The notes beneath the pieces were generated by a model. That model ran no database searches and was not told the DNA's origin. It was given only the letters and a program-made list of their open reading frames with translations. The translations under genes were made by a program, and so were the position numbers. Shown in pieces: positions 1-13,112 of a stretch of DNA of 64,000 bases. The DNA comes from Legionella antarctica (GTDB taxonomy: Bacteria; Pseudomonadota; Gammaproteobacteria; Legionellales; Legionellaceae): positions 1 to 64,000 of the forward strand of contig NZ_AP022839.1 of NCBI RefSeq assembly GCF_011764505.1, read 5' to 3'. How positions within the stretch are numbered: the first letter of the stretch is position 1; each line of letters starts with the position of its first letter.

Positions 1-1359
1 GTGTCAACAACTGTTTGGCAAAAATGTTTAGGTTTATTACAGGATGAGTATTCTGCTCAGCAATTCAACACTTGGTTGCGTCCCTTGCAAGCTCATACAG
101 ATGAGCAGCGCCTGGTTTTGCTTGCCCCAAATCGCTTTGTTGTCGATTGGGTAAAAAAACATTTTTTTACGCGTATTGAAGAACTAATTAACCAATTTTG
201 CGGCGATGATATCAAGTCTGTTTCCATTGAAATTGGTAGCAAAGCTATTGAGCCGATCGTATCTTCAGCTGATGCCTCGGGCTCTTCTTCTGAAGCTGCT
301 GGAACTAAAACAATATCTAAAAAAGCTGTGGATTATAAAAGCAGCCACTTAAATAAAAAATTCGTATTTGATAGTTTTGTTGAGGGAAATTCTAACCAGT
401 TAGCACGAGCAGCCTCTATGCAAGTAGCAGAGCGTCCCGGTGATGCCTATAATCCATTGTTTATCTACGGCGGTGTGGGATTAGGTAAAACCCATCTGAT
501 GCACGCAATTGGCAACAATATTCTCAAGAGTAATCCCGAGGCGAAGGTACTCTATTTACATTCAGAACGCTTTGTTGCTGATATGGTGAAGGCTTTGCAA
601 ACAAATTCCATTAATGAGTTTAAACGTTTTTATCGTTCTTTGAACGCATTGCTCATTGATGATATTCAGTTTTTTGCTGGTAAAGATCGTTCCCAAGAAG
701 AGTTTTTCCATACCTTTAATGCGTTATTAGAAGGTCAGCAACAAATTATTTTAACTAGTGATCGCTATCCGAAAGAGATCGAGGGTATGGAAGAACGGCT
801 TAAGTCTCGTTTTGGTTGGGGTTTAACCGTTGCAGTAGAACCTCCTGAATTGGAGACTCGAGTAGCTATTTTAATTAGTAAGGCAGAACAATCAAATATC
901 GAATTGCCCTATGAAGTCGCTTTTTTTATTGCTAAACGCATCCGCTCTAATGTTAGAGAACTCGAAGGTGCTCTGCGACGGGTTATCGCGAATGCACATT
1001 TCACTGGTAAATCTATTACTATAGAGTTCGTACATGAGGCTTTGCGTGATCTTCTCGCCTTACAAGATAAATTAGTCACGATAGAGAATATTCAAAAGAC
1101 TGTTGCTGAATATTACAAGGTAAAAGTGGCTGACTTACTTTCTAAACGTCGCAGTCGCTCAATCGCGAGACCACGCCAAATGGCTATGGCTTTAAGTAAA
1201 GAATTAACCAATCATAGTTTACCTGAAATAGGCGATCATTTTGGTGGCCGAGATCACACTACCGTCATTCATGCCTGTAGAAAGGTCAAGGAATTGGTAC
1301 AGGATGACAGTGATTTTGCCGAAGATTATAAGAATTTAATGAGAATTTTATCGTCCTGA
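1..1359 (+). CDS. dnaA: Chromosomal replication initiator protein DnaA
   Basis: DnaA is the AAA+ ATPase that binds DnaA boxes at oriC, melts the origin and loads the DnaB helicase. The 452-residue product is of usual length. Domain I spans about residues 1-85 and a variable linker follows to about 120. The AAA+ core has a Walker A (GGVGLGKT, about 157-164) and a Walker B (LLIDDIQFF, about 216-224). The C-terminal DNA-binding domain carries the DnaA signature GGRDHTTV near 415. Translation starts with GTG at base 1, so the promoter and 5' leader lie outside the window. dnaN follows 13 bases after the stop, which suggests one transcription unit. Identification is essentially certain. Confidence 0.98.
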   Translation: MSTTVWQKCLGLLQDEYSAQQFNTWLRPLQAHTDEQRLVLLAPNRFVVDWVKKHFFTRIEELINQFCGDDIKSVSIEIGSKAIEPIVSSADASGSSSEAAGTKTISKKAVDYKSSHLNKKFVFDSFVEGNSNQLARAASMQVAERPGDAYNPLFIYGGVGLGKTHLMHAIGNNILKSNPEAKVLYLHSERFVADMVKALQTNSINEFKRFYRSLNALLIDDIQFFAGKDRSQEEFFHTFNALLEGQQQIILTSDRYPKEIEGMEERLKSRFGWGLTVAVEPPELETRVAILISKAEQSNIELPYEVAFFIAKRIRSNVRELEGALRRVIANAHFTGKSITIEFVHEALRDLLALQDKLVTIENIQKTVAEYYKVKVADLLSKRRSRSIARPRQMAMALSKELTNHSLPEIGDHFGGRDHTTVIHACRKVKELVQDDSDFAEDYKNLMRILSS

Positions 1360-1372
1360 TAAGGAGCTTGTC

Positions 1373-2476
1373 TTGTTTGAGTTTGCTATAAAAAAGGAAG
1401 ATCTGCTGACTCCTTTGCTTACAGTTGCCGGAGCTGTTGATAAAAAACAATCCCTGGCCATATTGTCTCATTTTTTATTGAAGTTATCTGATGGCTTATT
1501 GTTCATTACTGCCACTGATTTAGAGATAGAAATTTCTGCCCAGGTAGTGTGCCAGTCGAATAGTTCTGCAGGGTCTATTACTGTCCCCGCAAAAAAATTT
1601 ATTGATATCATTCGTTCACTCGATGAACATGCTACTCCTGCCATTGTTTTTGATAATGGTGTTTTAACTATTAAACAGGGACGTAGCTCTTTCAAATTGG
1701 CAACTTTACCTGCAGAAAATTATCCTTCAAGCGAGGATGAGTGTAATGATGTTGAATTAACTATACCTCGTCTGGTGTTATTGCAATTATTACAGTCCAC
1801 TCATTTTGCAATGTCTCAGCAGGATGTGCGTGTTTTTCTTAACGGTTTATTTCTTGAGTTTGAGCCTAACCTAATTTCTGCCGTTGCTACTGATGGACAC
1901 AGAATGGCTATTAGTCGTTATTCTTGTTCCAATGTTAGTCATAGCAAACTCTTACTTCCTAAAAAAGGAGTTCAGGAGTTGTTGCGGCTTTTAAATTGCA
2001 TCAACGATGAGCATGTCTTACTTGCTGCTGGCAAATCACACGTCAAATTAATTGCGAGTCAGTTTATTTTCTTATCCAAATTGATTGAGGCGCGTTTCCC
2101 TCCCTATGCCAAAGCGATACCGAAAGAGCAGAATAAATACATCATTATTGATTGTGCTGCCTTAAAACGATCCTTGTCACGTATTGTTATTTTGGCCCAT
2201 GAAAAGTCCAAGGCCGTTATGCTTTATCTCCAGTCTGGTCAGTTGACTCTGATTGCCCATAATAACGAGCAAGAAGAAGCTGTGGAATCGTTAGTTGCTG
2301 AAACTCAGGGAGAAGAGTTAAAAATTGGATTAAATGCAACCTATTTGCTTGATGTTTTAAGCCATTTAGGAGAAGGCCAGATACGCTTGTCTATGTCAAA
2401 TACTGACAGTAGTATTTTAATTGAATCGTTACAAAACGATTCGTATCAATACATTATTATGCCTATGAAAATATGA
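1373..2476 (+). CDS. dnaN: DNA polymerase III beta sliding clamp DnaN
   Basis: The 367-residue product is the ring-shaped processivity clamp that tethers DNA polymerase III to DNA. Length and position directly after dnaA fit, and the C-terminus (YIIMPMKI) ends in the M-P-M/L-R/K tail typical of bacterial clamps. The start is TTG at 1373, preceded by AAGGAGC, a good ribosome-binding site about 6 bases upstream. The last codons overlap recF by four bases (ATGA), implying translational coupling. No oddities were seen. Confidence 0.97.
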   Translation: MFEFAIKKEDLLTPLLTVAGAVDKKQSLAILSHFLLKLSDGLLFITATDLEIEISAQVVCQSNSSAGSITVPAKKFIDIIRSLDEHATPAIVFDNGVLTIKQGRSSFKLATLPAENYPSSEDECNDVELTIPRLVLLQLLQSTHFAMSQQDVRVFLNGLFLEFEPNLISAVATDGHRMAISRYSCSNVSHSKLLLPKKGVQELLRLLNCINDEHVLLAAGKSHVKLIASQFIFLSKLIEARFPPYAKAIPKEQNKYIIIDCAALKRSLSRIVILAHEKSKAVMLYLQSGQLTLIAHNNEQEEAVESLVAETQGEELKIGLNATYLLDVLSHLGEGQIRLSMSNTDSSILIESLQNDSYQYIIMPMKI

Positions 2477-3615
2477 TTTTAACGGATTTACAGATTCATC
2501 ATTTGCGTAATATTTCTTCCGCACATATCTCACTTAACTCCCGATTTACTATTATAACTGGGCCTAATGGAAGTGGTAAAACGTCTATCCTGGAAGCACT
2601 TTATTTACTTAGTTGTGGTCATTCTTTTCGCTCTCGAGAAATTGCATCAGTTGTAACTCACGGTCAATCGACCCTTACTGTGTTTGCTCGTGCACAAAAT
2701 GAAAATACGATTAGTATTCAAAAATCATGCTCCGAACCTACTCAGATTAAATTAAATAACCTTTTTTGCACCACTACCAGTCAGCTCGCTTATGCCTTAC
2801 CCTGTCAAATTTTCTATTCTGATATATTCCAGATTATAGATGCAGGCCCTTCTACGCGACGAAGTGTTCTTGATTGGGGATTGTTTCACGTGAAACCTGG
2901 TTACCTGGTTTTATGGAAAGAATATAAAAAAGTATTAAAACACCGTAATGCCTTATTAAAAAAACATGCACCCTATGCTCATTTTGTTCCCTGGGATCAA
3001 CAGTTAAGTCATCTCGCGCATCAGCTTGATAATTTGAGAGAGAGTTATTTTGACTTGTTGAAAACAAGATTTTACGATGTTCTGCAGCATTTAACAGATA
3101 GTCCCTGCAGTATCGAATATGTTAAAGGTTGGGATAAAAAGAAAACGGGAAAGCCCTTAGAGCAAATTCTTGTTGAACATTTTAAAAGTGATACTCTAAA
3201 ACAATATACTCAGTACGGAGCCCATCAGGCTGATATCACTATTGAAAGTAACGACATCAGGGCAAAACAACTGCTATCCCGCGGTCAGCAAAAAATTATT
3301 TTGATAGCGTTAAAACTTGCTCAAGGCGACTTACTCCAACACCCCTGTTTGTATCTTTTTGATGATTTGGTTTCTGAACTTGATCATTGCCATCAAAAAA
3401 ATTTACTACGGTATCTTAATCGACAACAAGGACAATTTGTTATAACTTCAATAGATAAACTGGACATTATTGCTGAATTTCCTCCCGATCAGGTGCTTTC
3501 ATATTCCATTGAAAACGGTTTGATAGCTAATAAACCAACCCATAATATTGTTTCACGTGAAACATGGCGTTCAGAAGAGTTCAAAACCCAGCTCATTAAT
3601 GATGCTCCTATTTGA
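2473..3615 (+). CDS. recF: DNA replication and repair protein RecF
   Basis: RecF is an SMC-like ATPase that, with RecO and RecR, loads RecA at single-strand gaps. The 380-residue product is slightly longer than the common 355-375. Walker A is GPNGSGKT at about residues 33-40. The ABC signature region (LLSRGQQKIILIALKLAQG) lies at about 268-286 and the Walker B/D-loop (LYLFDDLVSELD) at about 295-306. Its ATG overlaps the dnaN stop codon. The final stretch of about 20 residues beyond the usual end is not conserved in the family as I know it. Confidence 0.96.
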   Translation: MILTDLQIHHLRNISSAHISLNSRFTIITGPNGSGKTSILEALYLLSCGHSFRSREIASVVTHGQSTLTVFARAQNENTISIQKSCSEPTQIKLNNLFCTTTSQLAYALPCQIFYSDIFQIIDAGPSTRRSVLDWGLFHVKPGYLVLWKEYKKVLKHRNALLKKHAPYAHFVPWDQQLSHLAHQLDNLRESYFDLLKTRFYDVLQHLTDSPCSIEYVKGWDKKKTGKPLEQILVEHFKSDTLKQYTQYGAHQADITIESNDIRAKQLLSRGQQKIILIALKLAQGDLLQHPCLYLFDDLVSELDHCHQKNLLRYLNRQQGQFVITSIDKLDIIAEFPPDQVLSYSIENGLIANKPTHNIVSRETWRSEEFKTQLINDAPI

Positions 3616-6647
<3,032 letters not shown>

Positions 6648-6662
6648 AACCACTTGAAAAGT

Positions 6663-6700
6663 AAAGCCCTCCAATTTGAATAATCTATGGCGGGCTTTTC
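6663..6700 (+). terminator. Probable Rho-independent terminator of gyrB
   Basis: AAAGCCCTCC at 6663-6672 pairs with GGCGGGCTTT at 6689-6698 with one mismatch, and the 3' arm runs into TTTTC. It lies 15 bases after the gyrB stop and before the IS1595 insertion. Confidence 0.65.
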
Positions 6701-6734
6701 TCGGTATAAATATTCAAAATGTGATTAAATATAA

Positions 6735-7724
6735 CAGGGCTATGCAGTTGACTAACCCAACCACTATATATAGTATTCGGCCACATGAATATCTACCCCA
6801 AAAATGTGGTTGAACTGATGGATCTTTTTCCAACTGAAGAAGCTTGTTTAGAATATTTAAGCCTTATTCGTTGGCCTGATGGCTATGTGTGCATGCGTTG
6901 CGATGGAAAGGATGTTTGTAAAATGAGCAGCGGGTTATACCGTTGCCAAACGTGTCGGTATGCCGGATCAGTCATTTCTGGAACGCTTTTTCAAGATACA
7001 CACAAACCTCTTCGGCTATGGTTTCAAGCCATCTGGTATGTAGTGAGCCAAAAAAACGGCGTTAGTGCACTTGGGCTGCAGAAGGCACTTGGACTGGGTA
7101 GTTATCACACGGCTTGGGAGTGGTTACATAAACTTCGTAGAGCTATGGTGCGGCCTGGTCGTGATAAGTTGAGTGGTATTGTTGAAGTAAATGAAACCAT
7201 GATTGGTGGCGAGCACGCAGGCACACGGGGTCGTGGTGCGGGCGGTAAAACATTAGTGTTGATAGCAGCAGAAGACACAGGCGGTGGCATTGGACGCATT
7301 AGGCTTTCTACTATCAGTGATGCATCCGGTGGCGTATTGACCGACACTATTCAGAAAATGGTTTCACTAGGCAGTACAATCCGAACAGATGGCTGGAGTG
7401 GATACAGTGGTTTGAGCAGTAACGGGTATACACATTTGTCGATTAGTAATAATAACGTGAAAGAGACCGATGCAATTCAGATTGCTCATCGTGTTGCGTC
7501 GTTACTTAAACGCTGGTTGGTTGGCACACACCATGGTGCTATTAACCACAAGAATTTACCCTACTACCTTGATGAATTTACGTTTCGATTTAATCGAAGG
7601 ACATCCACATCAAGAGGTAAGCTTTTTTTGCGATTAATACAGCAGGCGCTTGAAATTGATCCAGTGCCAGCAAAATCGCTAAACACTATATGTAGTGGTT
7701 AGGTTAGTAAACTGCATAGCCCTG
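6735..7724 (+). mobile_element. IS1595-family insertion sequence (complete, 990 bp)
   Basis: The ends are inverted repeats beginning CAGGGCTATGCAGT, about 43 bp long when internal mismatches are allowed. The element is flanked on both sides by the direct repeat AAATATAA (6727-6734 and 7725-7732), an 8-bp target duplication as expected for IS1595. One transposase gene fills it. The intact duplication and open frame indicate a fairly recent insertion. It landed directly next to the stop codon of the F-box gene without cutting it. Confidence 0.93.
6785..7702 (+). CDS. IS1595-family transposase
   Basis: The 305-residue product has an N-terminal zinc-ribbon-like domain (CMRCDGKD...CQTCRY, about residues 39-58) followed by an ISXO2/IS1595-type DDE domain. 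VNETMIGGE carries the usual first-acidic region and RTDGWSGYSGL the second Asp. HHGAINHKNLPYYLDEFTFRFNRR is the conserved C-terminal segment of this family. It sits between matched inverted repeats with an 8-bp target duplication, so it appears complete and potentially active. Confidence 0.93.
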   Translation: MNIYPKNVVELMDLFPTEEACLEYLSLIRWPDGYVCMRCDGKDVCKMSSGLYRCQTCRYAGSVISGTLFQDTHKPLRLWFQAIWYVVSQKNGVSALGLQKALGLGSYHTAWEWLHKLRRAMVRPGRDKLSGIVEVNETMIGGEHAGTRGRGAGGKTLVLIAAEDTGGGIGRIRLSTISDASGGVLTDTIQKMVSLGSTIRTDGWSGYSGLSSNGYTHLSISNNNVKETDAIQIAHRVASLLKRWLVGTHHGAINHKNLPYYLDEFTFRFNRRTSTSRGKLFLRLIQQALEIDPVPAKSLNTICSG

Positions 7725-7732
7725 AAATATAA

Positions 7733-8476
7733 TTACATTTGCATCATCAATTGAGACGTCCCTAAATCAGAGTCCAGATTACGTTCTTTTGCATTATATT
7801 GAGGTAGGGGTAAATCAGAGTCCAGATTACGCTCTCTTTCAATAAATTGAGATAGGGAGAAATTAGCGTCCAGATTAGGTTCTCTTTCTTTAATGCGTTG
7901 TTCTTTACAGGACAGGCAGACCCCACAAAGGCATTTAAGGGTTCGACTGACAATTAAGGGCGTGGCTCCAAGCGATGCCCCCAAACCTATACTCAACAAC
8001 CACCCGGAAACTGGAAGAAAGCAAGATGCCACTGCTCCCCCAACAATACCAAATACACAGAAACAGCCTGTAAACTGGATCTCTTCTTCAGTAATGTTAA
8101 TGTCTTCAAATAGTTTGTCCTCGGAACGCACTGACCATGCTTCTAGATCAGATTTCAATAGGTTGCGAGATTTTTTAAGGGCATCAATTTCAGCTATTTC
8201 TTTATTGCGCGCCATCTTCTGATCAAAATAGTCACGACATATTTCGAGGAACTTTGGAAAGTCACCGTTAAATTCCCGGTTGCTTATTTTAATATGTATG
8301 TTGGGCAACTGACAAATCATGTCATAGGCGGATTTACTCGTTATTATTAAATTAGCGAGAGAACGGGCATCAAGGAACAGCACAATTTGCTGAATCAGGT
8401 CTGTTGGTAATGTGTTAAAAAAGCCCATTCTGATCGTTCGCTTTACCGAATTGTGTTCGTTCATTTTTAGTTGCAC
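7733..8476 (-). CDS. F-box protein with membrane hairpin and 16-residue repeats; candidate secreted effector
   Basis: The 247-residue product begins with an F-box-like motif at about residues 19-55 (FFNTLPTDLIQQIVLFLDAR, then SLANLIITSKSAYDMI). F-boxes dock onto eukaryotic Skp1-Cullin ubiquitin ligases and in bacteria are typical of Legionella Dot/Icm effectors. A helical segment follows (about 85-125). A hydrophobic hairpin at about 137-175 could span a host membrane. The C-terminus holds three 16-residue repeats around the core NLD(S/A)(D/N). A GTG start at 8476 has AAGGTG five bases upstream; ATG 8464 is an alternative. Export and ubiquitin-ligase binding are inferred, not shown. Confidence 0.72.
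   Translation of the reverse strand: MQLKMNEHNSVKRTIRMGFFNTLPTDLIQQIVLFLDARSLANLIITSKSAYDMICQLPNIHIKISNREFNGDFPKFLEICRDYFDQKMARNKEIAEIDALKKSRNLLKSDLEAWSVRSEDKLFEDINITEEEIQFTGCFCVFGIVGGAVASCFLPVSGWLLSIGLGASLGATPLIVSRTLKCLCGVCLSCKEQRIKEREPNLDANFSLSQFIERERNLDSDLPLPQYNAKERNLDSDLGTSQLMMQM
7764..7907 (-). repeat. Three tandem 48-bp coding repeats in the F-box gene
   Basis: Units begin at about 7764, 7812 and 7860 with the shared core CAGAGTCCAGATTACG and are exactly 48 bases apart, encoding 16 residues each. The two copies nearest the C-terminus are most alike, and the third has diverged. Confidence 0.8.
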
Positions 8477-8850
8477 AAATACACCTTTAAATAAATTAAA
8501 ATAGAGTTAGGACATCGCCATCCACGAGATCAAAAAGAAGACAGGCTTAATAATATCCTAAGCTAAATTAAACATGTTATCTGAAAGAAATGAAAATGAC
8601 AAAAGTTCTGGTTCTTATCGATGTTGATGCGATGGTAATCGCAGATTGACTATAAAATTTTTTGCACAATGGGTATGATTCATTAGTTTAATCTAGTTAT
8701 CCCAAGGTAATCCCAATTTCGCAATAACGAGTTTGTTACTGTATTCGGTCATGGTTCCTATTAGTGTCTGAGTACAGATAGTATAAAACGAGGATTTATG
8801 GCAGTAAATTACTTCAAAATACATTTATTAAGAGAATAATCTGGATTAAA
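8477..8850. other. Intergenic region upstream of the F-box gene
   Basis: No convincing gene is seen. A possible 13-codon reading frame starts at ATG 8798 behind GAGGA and ends quickly; it may be a remnant. The F-box gene promoter should lie in the left part. Confidence 0.35.
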
Positions 8851-9051
8851 GTGCTGCATCCTTGCAGCGAGTACGTCCATTGTACTGGTCCTTTATTTAA
8901 CATCCTGTCAGAGGTAATCCCTTTCATCCTTTTGTTAAGTATATACAATTCGTTGAGGGAGTCATTGCGTGTAGTGAGGACAGAAGTGCAAGAGATATCT
9001 CAAAGAGTAGAGGGTATTTTCTTCCATTGGCGAGAAAAGCCTGTTCTCTAA
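8851..9051 (+). CDS. Small hypothetical membrane protein
   Basis: A 66-residue frame beginning with GTG contains one hydrophobic segment (ILSEVIPFILLLSIY) followed by an amphipathic stretch (SLRVVRTEVQEISQRVEG). I do not recognise it. There is no clear ribosome-binding site and no homologous motif, so it could be a chance frame or the tail of a decayed gene. Confidence 0.3.
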   Translation: MLHPCSEYVHCTGPLFNILSEVIPFILLLSIYNSLRESLRVVRTEVQEISQRVEGIFFHWREKPVL

Positions 9052-9121
9052 TAAGAAAATACCAGAATTTAAGTTGGAAACCAGTAAATAGTGTTTGAAA
9101 CATTCAGTCTTGGTACGGATG

Positions 9122-10147
9122 TTACTTACTTACTGGTTGTTGTTGAGTAATACAATGAATGCCCCCCCCCCCAGCAAAAACATCCAGAGCATCAATTTGT
9201 CTTATCTTATAGCCTGAGAATAATTGTTTGAACAGTTGAAAGGCTTCTTTATCATACGATTCATAACCAAATGCAGGCATCACGATACCCTTATTGGCCA
9301 GATAAAAATTAATATAGGATAAAGTGAGCCTTTCATCATCAAGATAGGTGGCCGGGGGTTGCTCCACTGTATAAACCTCCAGGGTACGTCCTTTGGAATC
9401 TTTAGCAGACTTAAGAGTTTCAAGATTTTCTTGTAACCTGAGATAATTGGGATCTTGAGGGTCTTTAGTTATAAGACATAAAACCTTACCTGGTGCAATA
9501 AAGCAGGCAATCTCATCAATGTGTCCGTCAGTTTCATCGCCTAATAGGCCTTGATTTAGCCAAATAATTCGTTCGCCACCTAGATAATCATTAAGGTATT
9601 GTTCAATCTCTTGCTGCGAGAGATTGGGGTTGCGATTGGTATTGAGCAAACACTCTCGGCTGGTTAAAATGGTACCTTCACCATCAACGTGAAAGGAGCC
9701 TCCTTCCATAACCAGAGGCGCATGGAAATAATGAGCCTGGGTTAATTTCAGGAGGACGGAAGCAATTTGATTGTCTAATGTACAGTCGGGATAATTCCCG
9801 CCCCAGGCATTATGAATCCAATCAACTCCTGCCAGTTTTTGGTCTTGATTCAATAAAAAAGTAGGGCCTGTATCTCTGGTCCATGAATCATTGATAGGAA
9901 TAGTGACCAGCTCAATGTTTTTTCCACAATATTGCTTTGCCGAGGGTTCATCTCCAGGATTAACTAATAATGTGACTGGCTCAAATTGTGCTATGGCTTG
10001 AGCAACTCGAGCATAGGCTATTCGCGCTCTCTCCAAACCTACTTTAGTCCAGGTAGCTGGATGACAAGGCCAAGCCATCCAGCATCGTTGATGTGGATGC
10101 CACTCTGCGGGCATAAAAAATCCTGCTTGTTTTGGTGAGTTCGTCAT
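9122..10147 (-). CDS. aguA: Agmatine deiminase AguA
   Basis: AguA hydrolyses agmatine to N-carbamoylputrescine and ammonia, the second step of the arginine-decarboxylase route to putrescine. The 341-residue product has the family start ([16 protein letters not shown]), [12 protein letters not shown] (about residues 87-98), [23 protein letters not shown] and the catalytic cysteine in IHCITQQ (Cys 332). Its ATG overlaps the speA stop by one base (TAATG), so the two genes are translationally coupled. An 11-G run on the coding strand (9162-9172) encodes the glycines directly before the catalytic Cys and is a potential slippage or sequencing-error site. Confidence 0.95.
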   Translation of the reverse strand: MTNSPKQAGFFMPAEWHPHQRCWMAWPCHPATWTKVGLERARIAYARVAQAIAQFEPVTLLVNPGDEPSAKQYCGKNIELVTIPINDSWTRDTGPTFLLNQDQKLAGVDWIHNAWGGNYPDCTLDNQIASVLLKLTQAHYFHAPLVMEGGSFHVDGEGTILTSRECLLNTNRNPNLSQQEIEQYLNDYLGGERIIWLNQGLLGDETDGHIDEIACFIAPGKVLCLITKDPQDPNYLRLQENLETLKSAKDSKGRTLEVYTVEQPPATYLDDERLTLSYINFYLANKGIVMPAFGYESYDKEAFQLFKQLFSGYKIRQIDALDVFAGGGGIHCITQQQPVSK

Positions 10148-12036
10148 TACGGTCTATGTCCATCAAGATAGGTTAATTGAGAAAAAATACTTCTTAATTC
10201 ATTGAGATAGGAAAGCATGGTCTCTTTGGATAATCCAGTTTGAATTAATTGTTTTTCATAAGACTGAATTAATTTTTTGGTATCAAAATGGGCAAAATTC
10301 AGTACATTAGTTACTGTATCACCACTAACCAAATCGTTAATTTCAAACTTCCCATCATCTGAAAGTTTTACGTCTAAAGAGTTAGTATCGCCAAATAGAT
10401 TATGCAGATTGCCTAGTATTTCTTGATATGCTCCAACGAGGAAAAAGCCTATTGAATAGGGATTATTTATATCGTATGGAGGCAGCATTAACGTAGAGGT
10501 GACACAGGAACTTCCTGGATATAGCTTGATAGTACCATCCGAATCACAAGTTAAATCCTGTAAAATACTGTGCATGGTTGGCGGTTCAGTTAACTGCGAA
10601 ATAGGTGCTACGGGAAAAATTTGTCCAATAGCCCAGGCATCAGGAATGGATTGGAAAAAAGAGATATTACAAAAAATTTTGGCCGCCATGCTTTCATTAA
10701 TCATTAATAACAAGGATTGCTCAGTAGGATTGTCCTCGTCCAATCTCTCTTTTAATTCCATGCAGATATTTGTATAAAATGCTTCAACTTTAGCTTTTTC
10801 TTGTAAACTTATCACACCATGTTTGAATAAAGAATGAGCCTCAGTCAGCGAATGCTCAGCATAATTGTAGATTTCTGTTGGTGAACTGTCGGTGATTGCC
10901 TGATAGGTATCATAGATGTCTTGAATTACATGAGAATCTTCTTTTTCAATATTAGGCAGTACAGGTGACTTATCAATTATTTCGATATCAGTAATATTGG
11001 AGATTAATACCGCATGATGTGCGGTCAATGCTCGGCCTGATTCGGAGATTAGATTGGGCTCCGGTACTTCTGCATCCTGGCATATATGTTTAAGGGCTAG
11101 CAGAATATGAGTTGCGTATTCGCTAAGGCTGTAGTTCATAGAGCAGCCTTTGTTAGAACGAGTGCCCTCATAATCAACGCTGAGACCACCACCAACGTCT
11201 ATGGTGTCTATGGGTGCATTTAGCTGACGTAATTCAACGTAATAACGTGACACTTCCTGCATGCAGTGACGAATATCATGGATGTTAGCTATCTGTGATC
11301 CTAAATGACAGTGCATTAACTGGAGGCAATCAAGCATTTTATTGGCTTTTAACTGCTCAATCAATTCTAATACCTGTTTGGCATTTAAACCAAATTTAGA
11401 TTTAACCCCGCCGGTATTCTCCCATTTACCCGCGCTTTTACTCACTAAGCGGATACGAACACCAAGAGTAGGTTTTACCTGCAGCCGAGCAGATTCACTT
11501 AAAATGATATCTAGCTCAGACTTCTTCTCAATAACAATAAAAACAGTATGTCCCATTTGTTGAGCTATCAAGGCGGTGCGGATGTAACTGCTGTCTTTGT
11601 AACCATTACACACTATGGTACTGTGTCGATCGCCGAGCATTCCAATTACGGCCATGAGCTCCGGTTTACTGCCGGCCTCCAGACCGATACTGTTTTCGGG
11701 AGCTTTCAGTAATTCCCTAACAACACTTTGCTCTTGGTTAACCTTAATAGGGTATACCAGCTTGTAGCTGCCCGTATAATCTGTCTCTTCTCGAGCATGG
11801 GTAAATGCCTGATAAATCCGGTGAACTCGATCATGCAAAATGTCACTGCAGCGAATTAAAAGGGGTAAGTGCAAGCCCGCTCGATGTGCTGCATCAACAA
11901 TAGCCTGTAGCTCAACACCTTTTTTCCCTGGTTTCCTGCTTATTTCGATATTTCCCTTAGCATTGATGCTGAAGTATCCCTCACCCCAATTTTCAATATT
12001 ATACAAATTTTCATCGGCTAGTTCTTTGCTATTCAT
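10147..12036 (-). CDS. speA: Biosynthetic arginine decarboxylase SpeA
   Basis: SpeA is a PLP enzyme that decarboxylates arginine to agmatine. The roughly 629-residue length fits the biosynthetic family. The PLP lysine is in YPIKVNQ (Lys 98 from the ATG start), followed by [10 protein letters not shown] and the glycine-rich phosphate loop region [26 protein letters not shown] and [11 protein letters not shown] complete the barrel. ATG 12036 is preferred because GGAAC lies about 10 bases upstream; a TTG five codons earlier is possible. It is the middle gene of aguB-speA-aguA. Confidence 0.95.
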   Translation of the reverse strand: MNSKELADENLYNIENWGEGYFSINAKGNIEISRKPGKKGVELQAIVDAAHRAGLHLPLLIRCSDILHDRVHRIYQAFTHAREETDYTGSYKLVYPIKVNQEQSVVRELLKAPENSIGLEAGSKPELMAVIGMLGDRHSTIVCNGYKDSSYIRTALIAQQMGHTVFIVIEKKSELDIILSESARLQVKPTLGVRIRLVSKSAGKWENTGGVKSKFGLNAKQVLELIEQLKANKMLDCLQLMHCHLGSQIANIHDIRHCMQEVSRYYVELRQLNAPIDTIDVGGGLSVDYEGTRSNKGCSMNYSLSEYATHILLALKHICQDAEVPEPNLISESGRALTAHHAVLISNITDIEIIDKSPVLPNIEKEDSHVIQDIYDTYQAITDSSPTEIYNYAEHSLTEAHSLFKHGVISLQEKAKVEAFYTNICMELKERLDEDNPTEQSLLLMINESMAAKIFCNISFFQSIPDAWAIGQIFPVAPISQLTEPPTMHSILQDLTCDSDGTIKLYPGSSCVTSTLMLPPYDINNPYSIGFFLVGAYQEILGNLHNLFGDTNSLDVKLSDDGKFEINDLVSGDTVTNVLNFAHFDTKKLIQSYEKQLIQTGLSKETMLSYLNELRSIFSQLTYLDGHRP

Positions 12037-12057
12037 TCTATCAAGTTCCAATAAGGG

Positions 12058-12903
12058 TCAACGAGACCGGGTTAATTCGTGATAAGTATCTGGTTCACGT
12101 TGTTGGGCAAATGGGAATAATCGTCCCCACAAATCGCGTTGGCCAAAATCTAATTCAGCTACCAGTACCGCGGGTTCATCGCGTGGGGCTTGTGCCAGAA
12201 TTTCACCCATGGGCGTGCTAATGAAACTACTGCCATAAAATTGTAAGTTATCTTCACCACCAATTCGATTCACCGCAATAATAAACGTATTGCTCATGAT
12301 ACCTTGAGCTACCATTACTTTTTGCCACATTGGTTGGCTATCAAACCCGGGCGCTGTTGGCTCACCGCCTATGGCAGTTGGGTATACTAAAATTTCAGCT
12401 CCTTTTAATCCATAAATTCTTGAGAGTTCGGGGAACCATTGGTCGTAACAGGTAGGTAGCCCCATTTGATGCCCGGCTATGGAGTGAACAGGGTAGTCAG
12501 AGTCTCCGGGTTTAAAGTAGAAGTCTTCGTGGTATTTTTCACCACTGGGGATATGTTGTTTTCGGGTAATGGCAATTAACTCACCTTGGGTGTTAAATGC
12601 TACAGCAGTGTTGTAGCCTGCTTTTTCAAAAAGAGAGGCGGTAATGCAGATTTTATTTGCCTTCGCCATTTTGCCAACAAATTGGGCTGTTGGCCCTGAG
12701 TAGATATCTTCCATATAGGGTCGGCCGTCTACATCTGAACGAGTACAAAAATAAGGGCTTAGGGTAAGTTCTTGTAAACAAACGAGTTGTGCACCCTGCT
12801 GGGCTGCAGAACTTATTCCTGCGGCTAAATTATCTTGATGTTCTGTTGCGTTTTCATACCATGGTTGTTGAACCAGTGCTGCCTTTAACTTATTTTGCTT
12901 CAT
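12058..12903 (-). CDS. aguB: N-carbamoylputrescine amidohydrolase AguB
   Basis: AguB hydrolyses N-carbamoylputrescine to putrescine, CO2 and ammonia. This nitrilase-superfamily protein (281 residues) shows the catalytic triad: Glu in LQELTLSPYF, Lys in RKQHIPSGEKYHE and Cys in PTCYDQWFPE. ATG 12903 is chosen because GGGAACG lies just upstream, while ATG 12915 lacks a ribosome-binding site. It is the first gene of a minus-strand operon that continues into speA and aguA, so the three enzymes form a complete arginine-to-putrescine path. Confidence 0.95.
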   Translation of the reverse strand: MKQNKLKAALVQQPWYENATEHQDNLAAGISSAAQQGAQLVCLQELTLSPYFCTRSDVDGRPYMEDIYSGPTAQFVGKMAKANKICITASLFEKAGYNTAVAFNTQGELIAITRKQHIPSGEKYHEDFYFKPGDSDYPVHSIAGHQMGLPTCYDQWFPELSRIYGLKGAEILVYPTAIGGEPTAPGFDSQPMWQKVMVAQGIMSNTFIIAVNRIGGEDNLQFYGSSFISTPMGEILAQAPRDEPAVLVAELDFGQRDLWGRLFPFAQQREPDTYHELTRSR

Positions 12904-13112
12904 TAGCGTTCCCATTTAAATTGCTTTAAGATGCTCTTCCCACCTTAGTTCCACATTGCTGTGCTGAACTATCCCAGCTTAAGTATACTGAAGTGTAGAC
13001 TAAAAATACGGCTATGTTATCAAAAAAAACTCGTATTGTACCAGTATTAATTTCAATTAGCTTTAAATTATGTTTGAGAGACTTTTTGCGCTAAATGGTA
13101 AAAGCACAGAAC

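Noticed and set aside
7893..8222. A plus-strand reading frame inside the F-box gene
   Set aside because: It is antisense to a protein with clear domains and repeats, has no ribosome-binding site and has biased composition.
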